Assembly: GCF_913776295.1 (NCBI RefSeq)
Contig: NZ_CAJYOJ010000013.1
Location: forward strand, 1-64,000
DNA from: an uncultured Pedobacter sp.
Lineage (GTDB): Bacteria; Bacteroidota; Bacteroidia; Sphingobacteriales; Sphingobacteriaceae
DNA length: 64,000 nt
Direction of reading: 5' to 3'
Part shown: positions 22,375 through 31,289 of the stretch, in pieces
How positions within the stretch are numbered: the stretch's first letter is position 1
Layout of the letters: every line of letters begins with the position of its first letter
Made by a program: the position numbers and the translations under genes
The notes under the pieces: model-generated
What the model saw: the letters and a program-made list of their open reading frames with translations, nothing else
Databases searched by the model: none
Told to the model about the DNA's origin: nothing

Positions 22375-22498
22375 TTTAAACAGCTTGCAAACTTAATCAT
22401 TTAATTGTAATATCTAAAAACGTTATTATTTAGAAATTAGAATTAAGAGAAATCAATTTTAAATTATTTAGTATTTATATGTAAATCAAAGATTTCGA

Positions 22499-23239
22499 TT
22501 AAGCATAAATTGAGCCAAAAATTTCCTGATTTTTAAAAGGATAGTTTCCCAAAAACTCATATAATCTTCCAGATTGCACGGCGTCTGTTAATGTACTTAA
22601 ATGTTTATTGTGATGAAGGTCAGTTCCTGCCAGATCATACATTTTTTCCTTTAGCAAAACCTCTGCCAGTTGCTTAACGTCTTTCCCATAATAACCCATG
22701 ATAGAGAGCAGATTTAATTGGAGCAAACAGCCTTTTTCCTTAAATCTTTTTAATTTACTTTTATCCTTAAAGTAAAAGGTATACCGTTCGGGGTGGGCTA
22801 ATATGGGTTTATAACCTTTAATTTCTACATCAAAAATGGTTTGACTAATCCCCGGAGTTTCATTCAAATAAGACATTTCGATAAGAAGGTGTTTTGAATC
22901 TAAGGGACATAATTGTTCATTCAAATTAAAATCCTGATCAACCATATACTCTGCACCAGCGCTTAGTTTCAAAGAAACATTAGCTTTATCCATCTCTTGT
23001 TGTAGTGAATCTTTTGCACTAAAGATTATTTCTTTTGTATTTGGATACAACTCTTGGTAGATGTGAGGTGTAGCGATTAGCTGATCAAACCCCAGTTCCT
23101 GTAAAGATTTAACAAAATGCAAAGATGTAGATAAATCTGGGGAACCGTCATCTATGCCGGGTAGGATATGAGAATGAATATCAACACCTAACCAGGAAAT
23201 ATCAGTAATTTTATTTTTTTTACTAAAAAAGTTAAACAT
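22499..23239 (-). CDS. PHP-family tyrosine-protein phosphatase (CpsB/YwqE-like)
   Basis: DIHSHILPGIDDGSPDLSTS, ATPHIYQELYPNT, LAHPERY, AGTDLHHNKH. Confidence 0.92.
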   Translation of the reverse strand: MFNFFSKKNKITDISWLGVDIHSHILPGIDDGSPDLSTSLHFVKSLQELGFDQLIATPHIYQELYPNTKEIIFSAKDSLQQEMDKANVSLKLSAGAEYMVDQDFNLNEQLCPLDSKHLLIEMSYLNETPGISQTIFDVEIKGYKPILAHPERYTFYFKDKSKLKRFKEKGCLLQLNLLSIMGYYGKDVKQLAEVLLKEKMYDLAGTDLHHNKHLSTLTDAVQSGRLYEFLGNYPFKNQEIFGSIYA

Positions 23240-23590
23240 TATTATAAGGAAATATTAAATCAATTGCTTGACTATAAAGTTAACGAATCACCTCAATTCA
23301 TTCGAAGACATCCATTAAACGAACTACTCTACAAAAAAGTCTATCAAATGAGGTAAATCTAACCTAATTCATTGGAATTATCAATAAGCAGTAGACTAAA
23401 ACAGACAAAAAGTAGAAATAATGCCGAAAGAACAACTTGTAACTCTACAAAGGTAAGACTTATAATAATGATTTAATCTGTAATCGCCAAAGTTTCTCAG
23501 TTATTTTAATTCTCCAGTACAGTCCTACCAATGAACCTCACACCATCCGAACCCTTTGTTACCTTATTCACTAATTTTTATTCGCTGTTT

Positions 23591-23711
23591 GTTTACTGTT
23601 TCTTTACCTTTTAGGTAATAAAAAGGTAAAGAATGGGTAAGCCAGGGGTAACCATGGGGTTAACATGGTGCCTAGAAAGGGTAAACAATTGGTAAAGGAT
23701 AGGTAAATAAA
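23591..23711. repeat. 11-bp-phased array of (A/G)GGTAAnnnnn units (11 units, two at the left end inverted)
   Basis: Units read directly at 11-bp steps: GTTTACTGTTT CTTTACCTTTT AGGTAATAAAA AGGTAAAGAAT GGGTAAGCCAG GGGTAACCATG GGGTTAACATG GTGCCTAGAAA GGGTAAACAAT TGGTAAAGGAT AGGTAAATAAA. Confidence 0.85.
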
Positions 23712-23730
23712 TATTGCGTTATTTCGGATA

Positions 23731-25014
23731 TTATAACCTTGCGTCTGTCAGATCTCTGTTGATAAAAGATTTAGTATCAAAAATTATAGTACCTTGTTCC
23801 CTGAATCTTTGGTAATCAATTTCTAGAAATTGCTGATGAGCCACTGCTAAAATAACCACTTCATAATGTTTGAAATTGTTATTTTCCAGCATCTGGATAT
23901 GATATTCTGCTTCTACTTCAGCTGCATTGGCCCAGGGATCGTACACATCTACCTGCATACTGAAAGATTTAAGTTCTTTATAGATATCAATTACCCTCGT
24001 ATTCCGGGTATCCGGGCAATTTTCTTTAAAAGCGAAGCCCAGAATGAGTGCTCTCGCGCCATTAATCACCTTATCTTTTGCCACCAACATCTTAATCACC
24101 TTATTGGCAACAAACATGCCCATATTATCATTCACTCTTCTGCCAGACAGAATTACTTCAGGTTTGTAGCCCAAAGCTTCTGATTTATGGGCCAAATAGT
24201 AGGGATCAACTCCAATGCAATGTCCACCAACCAGGCCAGGTTTGTAATTGAGAAAATTCCATTTGGTGGCTGCAGCGGCTAATACATCTGCCGTATCAAT
24301 TTCCATACGGTCGAAAATTAAAGCCAGTTCGTTGACGAAGGAAATATTGACATCCCGTTGTGCATTTTCTATCGCTTTGGAGGCCTCAGCCACTTTAATG
24401 CTAGGTGCCAGATGCGTACCAGCAGTAATAATGGAAGCGTAAAGTTGATCGATCTCGATCGCAATCGTAGGGTTAGAGCCTGAGGTGACCTTTTTTATTT
24501 TGGTCAGGGTATTGATTTTATCTCCCGGATTGATCCGCTCTGGCGAATAACCACAGAAGAAATCAATATTATATTTTAGACCCGAAATTTTCGCTAATAC
24601 AGGCACACAATCTTCTTCGGTGCAGCCCGGATAAACAGTCGATTCGTAAATAACGATATCATCGGCTTTTAGTACGCTACCCAACATCTTGCTAGCCGCG
24701 AGTAGAGGTGCCAGATCTGGCCGCTTAAGGTGATCGATAGGTGTGGGGACGGTAACAATATAGATCGTACACATGGCCAGATCAGCCAGGTTAGCACTCA
24801 ACGTTAATCCACTATGCTTATCCGTCGAAGAACAGACCAATTTAAGGTCTTCTAAATTCGCTTCGTGGGTGCGGTCTTCTAATTGTTTTAGCTCTTCGAC
24901 ACGATTATCGTTCGTATCGAAACCAATAACCTTATACTTTTTTGCAAATTCGATAGCCAGCGGGAGCCCAACATAACCTAAACCTATAATCGCAATTTGC
25001 TTGTTTGTATTCAT
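23731..25014 (-). CDS. UDP-N-acetylhexosamine 6-dehydrogenase-like nucleotide-sugar dehydrogenase (TviB/WbpA/WbpO family)
   Basis: IAIIGLGYVGLPLAIEFAKKY, ESTVYPGCTEE, GLVGGHCIGVDPYYLAHK; start moved from 25125 to the internal Met (MNTNKQIAIIG). Confidence 0.9.
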   Translation of the reverse strand: MNTNKQIAIIGLGYVGLPLAIEFAKKYKVIGFDTNDNRVEELKQLEDRTHEANLEDLKLVCSSTDKHSGLTLSANLADLAMCTIYIVTVPTPIDHLKRPDLAPLLAASKMLGSVLKADDIVIYESTVYPGCTEEDCVPVLAKISGLKYNIDFFCGYSPERINPGDKINTLTKIKKVTSGSNPTIAIEIDQLYASIITAGTHLAPSIKVAEASKAIENAQRDVNISFVNELALIFDRMEIDTADVLAAAATKWNFLNYKPGLVGGHCIGVDPYYLAHKSEALGYKPEVILSGRRVNDNMGMFVANKVIKMLVAKDKVINGARALILGFAFKENCPDTRNTRVIDIYKELKSFSMQVDVYDPWANAAEVEAEYHIQMLENNNFKHYEVVILAVAHQQFLEIDYQRFREQGTIIFDTKSFINRDLTDARL

Positions 25015-25221
25015 TTTTACTTCGGTGATTGGGCAAAGATAAGATAAATCAGTAAAGCTTAATTCTTTTAACCACAGCGGACGCAAAGAGAATGCGCGAA
25101 GGACACAGCGTTGGATGGAGCGCAATGCTTAAATGAACTTACATTTCTTGCATGGTAAAAATGGCATATATGCATTTTAAACATCCATCGCTGCGCTAGC
25201 ATTGACAGACTCCTATACGAA

Positions 25222-25364
25222 AACTCGTCATCTCGAACGAAGCACCGCAAAGTGTCCGCCTGTGCGGACAGGCCTGTCCGTACAGGCGGGGAGAGATCTT
25301 TAGGTCAAATTAAATTGGAAATAGATTTCTCGACTACGTTGCACTTCGCTCGAAATGACGATAC
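25222..25364. repeat. REP/MITE-like intergenic inverted-repeat element
   Basis: Begins ...actcgtcatctcgaacgaag and ends ...cgactacgttgcacttcgctcgaaatgacgata; its right end is the reverse complement of 63774-63792. Confidence 0.65.
25256..25289. repeat. near-perfect palindrome inside an intergenic repeat element
   Basis: CGCCTGTGCGGACAGG|CCTGTCCGTACAGGCG, a single G-T mismatch in 16-bp arms. Confidence 0.85.
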
Positions 25365-25472
25365 TTGGAGGAGAATTAAATTATGCCTAAGTCGACAGCC
25401 AACTAAAAATAGATCGTCGATAAACACTTTTGCATTTATCGGCGATTAATAGGCGTAATATTTTTAATAAAT

Positions 25473-26333
25473 TTACTTAATCTGCTTCAGCAAGTAACTG
25501 CCATAGCCGCTTTTAACCAGTGGCGTAGCAATGGCTTTTAATTGTTCTGCATCAATGAAACCCATGCGATACGCAATCTCTTCTATACAGCCGATTTTTA
25601 AGCCCTGACGCTCTTCAATGATGCGTACGAACTCACCAGCTTGCATTAAGGAAGCAAAGGTTCCGGTATCCAGCCAGGCAGTACCGCGGCTCAGTACACC
25701 TACCTTTAGTTTTCCACGCTCTAAATACACCCGATTTACATCGGTAATCTCATATTCGCCACGAGGAGATGGCTTCACATTTTTAGCGATTTCAACAACC
25801 TCATTGTCGTAAAAGTATAAACCCGGAACAGCATAATCTGATTTAGGTTGTTCAGGTTTCTCTTCGATGGAAATCGCTTTTTTGTTTTCATCAAATTCAA
25901 CTACACCATAACGCTCCGGATCTGCCACCTGGTAGGCGAATACGACTCCCCCCTCTGGATTGGTACTTTCCTGTAATAACCTGGACATCCCATTTCCGTA
26001 GAAAATGTTGTCGCCCAAAACTAAAGCTACTTTATCTGTTCCAATAAAATCGGCACCAATGACAAAGGCCTGAGCAAGTCCGTTGGGTTCTGCCTGTACG
26101 GCATAGCTGAATTTACAGCCCAGCGACGCACCATCACCTAATAATTTCTCGAAATTTGGCAGATCGTGCGGGGTAGAGATAATCAAGATTTCTTTTATAC
26201 CAGCCAACATTAAAGTAGATAGGGGATAATAGATCATCGGTTTATCGTAAACCGGCATCATTTGCTTGCTACAAGCCAAAGTTAAAGGATGCAAACGAGT
26301 ACCGCTGCCACCAGCTAAGATTATACCTTTCAT
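25473..26333 (-). CDS. rmlA: glucose-1-phosphate thymidylyltransferase
   Basis: [46 protein letters not shown]. Confidence 0.97.
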   Translation of the reverse strand: MKGIILAGGSGTRLHPLTLACSKQMMPVYDKPMIYYPLSTLMLAGIKEILIISTPHDLPNFEKLLGDGASLGCKFSYAVQAEPNGLAQAFVIGADFIGTDKVALVLGDNIFYGNGMSRLLQESTNPEGGVVFAYQVADPERYGVVEFDENKKAISIEEKPEQPKSDYAVPGLYFYDNEVVEIAKNVKPSPRGEYEITDVNRVYLERGKLKVGVLSRGTAWLDTGTFASLMQAGEFVRIIEERQGLKIGCIEEIAYRMGFIDAEQLKAIATPLVKSGYGSYLLKQIK

Positions 26334-26405
26334 ATTCGTATTAGATTTGAGATGTGAGACATTAGATTTAAGAAGAATGGCGTTATCTCAACATCAGTAC
26401 TAGTT

Positions 26406-27263
26406 CTATTTATTAATTTGTTTTATACACTCCACCAAACTATCCCTCCAGTAAGGAATTTCGAGATTAAAAGTTTCTTTAATCTTGGTTTTATCCATTA
26501 CTGAAAATGCCGGCCTCGTAGCTTTAGTGGGATAGGCTGAGCCTGGAATAGGATTTGCTTTTACCTGTGTATTGCTGATATCGAAAATCGCAGTTGCAAA
26601 GTCGAACCAAGAAGTTACCCCTTCATTGCTATAATGGTATATACCATAATCTGTCGATGAAGACGTTATGATATCAAAAATCGCATTTGCTAAATCTATC
26701 GCGTAAGTAGGTGTACCCACCTGATCTGCGATGATATTTAATTCATCACGCTCAGCACCCAGCTTTAACATCGTTTTTACAAAGTTGTTGGCATATTCGG
26801 AATACAACCAGCTGGTACGGATAATAAAATGAGCAGGTAATACTGAAGTAACCGCTTTCTCACCGTCTAATTTAGTTACGCCATACACATTGATTGGCTT
26901 AGCTTCATCCTCTTCTTTAAGCAGTTTCACCACATTTCCTTCGAAAACGAAATCGGTAGAAACATGTACCAGTACTGCACTATTGGCTAAACAAGCGGAG
27001 GCCAGATTAGCCGCTCCGGTTTCATTAATGGCTTTGGCCAGATCAACTTCGTCTTCCGCTTTATCAACAGCTGTGTAGGCTGCACAATTGATGACATATG
27101 CTGGTTTTTCTCTGGCTAAAAGATTATTTAAACCTTCTGCATTTAAAATATTGGCATCCTGCTCTGCCGGAAAAAAAATTTCGGTGATTCCTCTTTGTTC
27201 TGCAACTGTCTTTAAACACTGGCCTAACTGTCCACCAGCACCAATTACTAATATTCTACTCAT
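26406..27263 (-). CDS. rmlD: dTDP-4-dehydrorhamnose reductase
   Basis: VIGAGGQLGQCL, NCAAYTAVDKAEDE, STDFVFEG. Confidence 0.95.
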   Translation of the reverse strand: MSRILVIGAGGQLGQCLKTVAEQRGITEIFFPAEQDANILNAEGLNNLLAREKPAYVINCAAYTAVDKAEDEVDLAKAINETGAANLASACLANSAVLVHVSTDFVFEGNVVKLLKEEDEAKPINVYGVTKLDGEKAVTSVLPAHFIIRTSWLYSEYANNFVKTMLKLGAERDELNIIADQVGTPTYAIDLANAIFDIITSSSTDYGIYHYSNEGVTSWFDFATAIFDISNTQVKANPIPGSAYPTKATRPAFSVMDKTKIKETFNLEIPYWRDSLVECIKQINK

Positions 27264-27808
27264 ATATGCCGTAATTCTGCAAATGGTTTTAAAAGCATAT
27301 CTTTTTCGGAGATGGATTCCATTCCGGCTGGAATTAGCCAGTCAATATTCAGGTCAGTATCATTATAGATCACCCCTGTTTCCGAAGCTTTGTTATAAAA
27401 ATTATCACATTTGTAGAGAAACTCTACCGTTTCGCTCAATACCGAAAAACCGTGTACAAATCCACGTGGGATATACAACTGCAATTTATTTTCGGCACTT
27501 AAACGTACCGAAACATGTTGTCCGTAAGTTGGAGAACCCGGACGTACATCTACCGCAACATCCAGCACTTCTCCCTTAGTTACCCGCACCAGTTTCGCCT
27601 GTGCAAAAGCACCGGTTTGCGCATGTAAACCACGGATGACGCCATAGGAGGAATAGGATTGGTTATCCTGTACGAAGGCCCCTGAAAGGCCGGTTTTATC
27701 TTCGAAAGTCTGCTGGTTGAAACTTTCGAAAAAATAACCACGTGCATCATCAAAAACCCTGGGTTTTAAAATCAGACAGTCTTTTATTCCTGTTTCGGTA
27801 ATTTCCAT
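27260..27808 (-). CDS. rmlC: dTDP-4-dehydrorhamnose 3,5-epimerase
   Basis: DARGYFFESFN, VIRGLHAQ, LYIPRGFVHGFSVL. Confidence 0.95.
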   Translation of the reverse strand: MEITETGIKDCLILKPRVFDDARGYFFESFNQQTFEDKTGLSGAFVQDNQSYSSYGVIRGLHAQTGAFAQAKLVRVTKGEVLDVAVDVRPGSPTYGQHVSVRLSAENKLQLYIPRGFVHGFSVLSETVEFLYKCDNFYNKASETGVIYNDTDLNIDWLIPAGMESISEKDMLLKPFAELRHI

Positions 27809-28860
27809 TATTTGTTGCTGTACTGTTGCTCGTAATAAGATTGATAGTTGCCTGAAGTAACATTATTCAACCAATCTTCATTTTGTAGGTACCAATCAAC
27901 CGTTTTAGCCAAACCTTCTTCAAATTGTAAACTTGGTACCCAGTCTAATTCTTTTTGCAGTTTAGTAGAATCAATAGCATAACGCAAATCGTGGCCGGCA
28001 CGGTCGGTTACATAAGTAATCAATTTAGCTGACTCTCCTGTTTCACGACCCAGTTTTTGATCCATAATGGTGCAAAGCAAATTAATCAGATCGATATTTT
28101 TCCACTCATTATGGCCACCAATATTATAGGTATCACCGGTTTTAGCATTATGGAAAATCACGTCAATTGCTCGGGCATGGTCTTCAACCCATAACCAATC
28201 GCGTACATTTTCTCCTTTACCATAAACGGGTACAGGTTTGTTGTTTTTGATATTATTAATGGCTAAAGGAATCAGTTTCTCAGGAAAATGATGTGAACCA
28301 TAATTGTTTGAGCAATTAGAGATGACACAATCCATACCATACGTATCGTGATAAGCACGCACAAAATGATCAGAACTTGCCTTTGAAGCTGAATATGGGC
28401 TATGTGGATCATAAGCTGTCGTTTCAGTAAACATGCCTTCTTCGCCTAATTCACCATAAACCTCATCGGTACTTACATGATAAAAACGTTTTTTGTCGTA
28501 ATCACCTTTCCAAAATTCGCGGGCGGCACTTAATAAGTTTACCGTACCGATTACATTCGTCATTACAAAAGCAGTTGGATCAGCAATAGAACGGTCTACG
28601 TGGCTTTCTGCTGCTAAGTGAATTACTGCGTCGAAATTTTCTGCTTTAAACAGCTCAAACATGGCCGTAGCATCGGTAATATCTTGTTTTACAAATCTGT
28701 AATTTGGCTTATTTTCAATATCAGTTAAGTTAGCTAAATTGCCTGCGTAGGTCAATTTATCTAAATTTACAATCTCATATTGAGGATAGTTATTGACAAA
28801 ACGGCGAACTACATGGGAGCCGATAAAGCCCGCGCCACCAGTGATTAAGATTTTTTTCAC
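27808..28860 (-). CDS. rmlB: dTDP-glucose 4,6-dehydratase
   Basis: ITGGAGFIGSHVVRRF, HLAAESHVDRSI, STDEVYGEL, YSASKASSDHFVRAYHDTYG. Confidence 0.96.
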   Translation of the reverse strand: MKKILITGGAGFIGSHVVRRFVNNYPQYEIVNLDKLTYAGNLANLTDIENKPNYRFVKQDITDATAMFELFKAENFDAVIHLAAESHVDRSIADPTAFVMTNVIGTVNLLSAAREFWKGDYDKKRFYHVSTDEVYGELGEEGMFTETTAYDPHSPYSASKASSDHFVRAYHDTYGMDCVISNCSNNYGSHHFPEKLIPLAINNIKNNKPVPVYGKGENVRDWLWVEDHARAIDVIFHNAKTGDTYNIGGHNEWKNIDLINLLCTIMDQKLGRETGESAKLITYVTDRAGHDLRYAIDSTKLQKELDWVPSLQFEEGLAKTVDWYLQNEDWLNNVTSGNYQSYYEQQYSNK

Positions 28861-29075
28861 AGTTATAAAATGAATTTCAGTCGGCTAAAATAAGTTAGAT
28901 TCAGGCAAAAAACAACTTGAGTCTAACACAAGCAGTAAACTAATCAAAATCGGATGGCATAACTTGACTCATTTGTTCGCCGGCAAGATCAAAATCTATA
29001 GATGATATTATAGGTGTAATAGATAAGCTTGACTCATTTATAGATCAAGAATTCCATAGCACAGCCACATACAAA

Positions 29076-29642
29076 TTACATCGCCGCTACCGAACTTTCC
29101 AATTCTTTATACCACTCCTCACCATACCTACGGATCAATGGTCCTTTCAGGAAACTATATACCGGCACTTTAAGCTCGCGGCCAAAAGTACAGGCATCAT
29201 GGCAGATATGCCAGCGGTCGTAATTCAGCACCTCAAATTCCGGATACTTAGTGATCCGAATAGGGTATAAGTGGCAGGAAATCGGCTTCTGCCAATCTAC
29301 AATGCCCTGCTCATAAGCTTTTTCAATCGCACATTTGGTAATGCCACCTTCGAACAGCACATAAGCGCATTCTTTATTTTTATCTACACAAGGCGTAGTT
29401 AAATCACCATCTTCGTCCACCACGTAGACCCCTTGTTCCTCAATTGCTTTAATGCCCTTTTCGTTTAACAGGTGTTTTATTTTCGGATAAATCTCTTCCA
29501 GAACCGCTTTTTCGTCATGATCCAATGGGGCACCTGAATCGCCTTCTACACAGCAGATTCCCTTACATTTGCTTAAATTACAAACAAAATTTTCCTTTAA
29601 TACATCTTCGTGCACCAGCACCTGTTCAACTTCTATCATCAT
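29076..29642 (-). CDS. DUF3109 family Cys-rich protein
   Basis: Cys-rich CNLSKCKGICCVEGDSGAPL ... KPISCHLYPIRI, conserved Bacteroidota family. Confidence 0.85.
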   Translation of the reverse strand: MMIEVEQVLVHEDVLKENFVCNLSKCKGICCVEGDSGAPLDHDEKAVLEEIYPKIKHLLNEKGIKAIEEQGVYVVDEDGDLTTPCVDKNKECAYVLFEGGITKCAIEKAYEQGIVDWQKPISCHLYPIRITKYPEFEVLNYDRWHICHDACTFGRELKVPVYSFLKGPLIRRYGEEWYKELESSVAAM

Positions 29643-30430
29643 TATTCTTTTGCTAAAGCATATTTCAGCCCATCGGCCGATTTTAATTCCATGGTTACGG
29701 CACCTACCAATATCTCAACCTGGGCCTTCACCGGCACCCGGTTCCCATCATCGGTTACCCAAAGGTATAACCGGCTGTCTTTTTTAAAGATACGCCCAGG
29801 TTTAATAGAAGGGCTAAATTTCAAACAGCGGATATTGCCTAATTTACTCTTTACTGTTTCCTTACCGATATATTCAACCTCAAGTGCTGAAATCTCATCG
29901 CCCAGGAAATAGTTCAGCTTAAACTTATCCCCGACTTTTATTTTGCTCATATCCAGGCTCCGGGCGAAATAATACGCCGAAACCAGGTCAAAGGTCTGGT
30001 TGGTTGGTGTGGTAAAGGTACCTCTATTCGAAACAACCTTCTTTCCATCCTGATTAAAACGAGCCTTATCCTGTCGTTTATAACTGGCCTCACGGATATT
30101 CTCCTGATAGAAATAGGGTAAAAGATCAGTTTTATCAATGTAAGAATCGTAATGATCCCTGATTTTATAAAAAATATCAAATGTTCCCGAAGTCTGCGCA
30201 TCAACCGTAAGTTTATAGGTCGGTTTATTATCAAACTTTAAATCAGAATTGGTCACTTTAATCGTAGCTTCTGCCGCGGTAATAAAACCGTACCTTAGTT
30301 TATATTGTAATACTTCACCTTCCTGAAATACAGGCTCTTTTTTCAAAGGGAGTTGCTGAGCCACCGATAGTAAACTACACAGACCAGCTGTAACCGTTAT
30401 CAATAATTTTTTCATTGCTTTTGTACTCAT
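29642..30430 (-). CDS. DUF3108 domain-containing secreted protein
   Basis: Signal peptide; FQEGEVLQYKLRYGFITAAEATIKV, YLWVTDDGNRVPVKAQVEILVGAVTMEL. Confidence 0.85.
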   Translation of the reverse strand: MSTKAMKKLLITVTAGLCSLLSVAQQLPLKKEPVFQEGEVLQYKLRYGFITAAEATIKVTNSDLKFDNKPTYKLTVDAQTSGTFDIFYKIRDHYDSYIDKTDLLPYFYQENIREASYKRQDKARFNQDGKKVVSNRGTFTTPTNQTFDLVSAYYFARSLDMSKIKVGDKFKLNYFLGDEISALEVEYIGKETVKSKLGNIRCLKFSPSIKPGRIFKKDSRLYLWVTDDGNRVPVKAQVEILVGAVTMELKSADGLKYALAKE

Positions 30431-30601
30431 TTGTGTGTGTTACGAGGAAAAAACCTTTTTTTAATCATATGGTTAAATTTTCCCTCTATGAAGATATACA
30501 AAAAGCCAACCAAAATTTAATCTTTCTCATATTCATGCTTACAAAGAGATCGATTAATAATATCCCGTTTGAAACACACTTCTGATATTTAAGCTTAGAG
30601 T

Positions 30602-30684
30602 CGTCACCCTGAATTCATTTCAGGGTCTATTTTGAATAAAAGATGCTGAAATAAATCCGATAGCTATCAGATCAGCATGACGAT
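30602..30684. repeat. dispersed intergenic hairpin repeat (family 2)
   Basis: cgtcaccctgaattcatttcagggtct...agatgctgaaataaatccgatagctatcagatcagcatgacgat; the second half recurs at 47427-47470. Confidence 0.65.
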
Positions 30685-30708
30685 CGCTTGAAGCTAGGGG
30701 CTTAAAAT

Positions 30709-31224
30709 TTAATCTTTTCTTTTATAAACAGGCACCGTAGAGCAAGGCTCACCAAACATAATACTTTTTACTACGGGAGTAAGCAGATTAGTAACTTCTA
30801 CATAGGCAGCAACCGGCACTTCAACATCGCCACATCCTTTTACCACCACACGTTCATTTGCGTAATCCTGGGGATTGATTTTAGCCAAGGCTTTGGTAAA
30901 TAGAACAGCTTCCAAAGTATTTAAATCGCCAAAAACCACTTCGTTTGCATAGGGCTTTAGTTTATTGGCCAGCAACATATAAGCCCAGGTGGGTACAATG
31001 GCATCCGCAGAGCAAGTGATGGCTACATTCTTATCCTGATACTGTGCCCAATCATGATCCTTTATAAACGCCCGGAAATCTTTTTCCCTTAGTATTAAAC
31101 CGTGAAAGAGATTATCTACAATATCATATACCACCCTTTCGCCTTTATGATAAAAATCCTCAAGGTTTAGGGTAATTAAACCACTATTGGCTACTTTATT
31201 GATGATGTTTTCCTGAATTTCCAT
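30709..31224 (-). CDS. DUF2480 family protein
   Basis: NKVANSGLITLNLEDFYHKGERVVYDIVDNLFHGLILREKDFR; conserved Bacteroidota family by recall. Confidence 0.75.
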   Translation of the reverse strand: MEIQENIINKVANSGLITLNLEDFYHKGERVVYDIVDNLFHGLILREKDFRAFIKDHDWAQYQDKNVAITCSADAIVPTWAYMLLANKLKPYANEVVFGDLNTLEAVLFTKALAKINPQDYANERVVVKGCGDVEVPVAAYVEVTNLLTPVVKSIMFGEPCSTVPVYKRKD

Positions 31225-31239
31225 GACCTTAAATAAAAA

Positions 31240-31268
31240 AACCGTCCCGATTGATCATCGGAACGGTT
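31240..31268 (-). terminator. intrinsic terminator of the ppiD-like gene
   Basis: aaccgtcccgat-TGATC-atcggaacggtt, followed on the minus strand by a U-run. Confidence 0.75.
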
Positions 31269-31289
31269 ACAAAATTACGTATTTTCTAA

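Noticed and set aside
25015-25125. N-terminal extension of the nucleotide-sugar dehydrogenase ORF
   Set aside because: The Rossmann GxGxxG motif follows directly after the internal Met at 25014; the upstream part looks like translated intergenic repeat.
25252-25449. 65-aa plus-strand ORF in the ORF track
   Set aside because: Lies inside the palindromic intergenic repeat element; composition not protein-like; no promoter.
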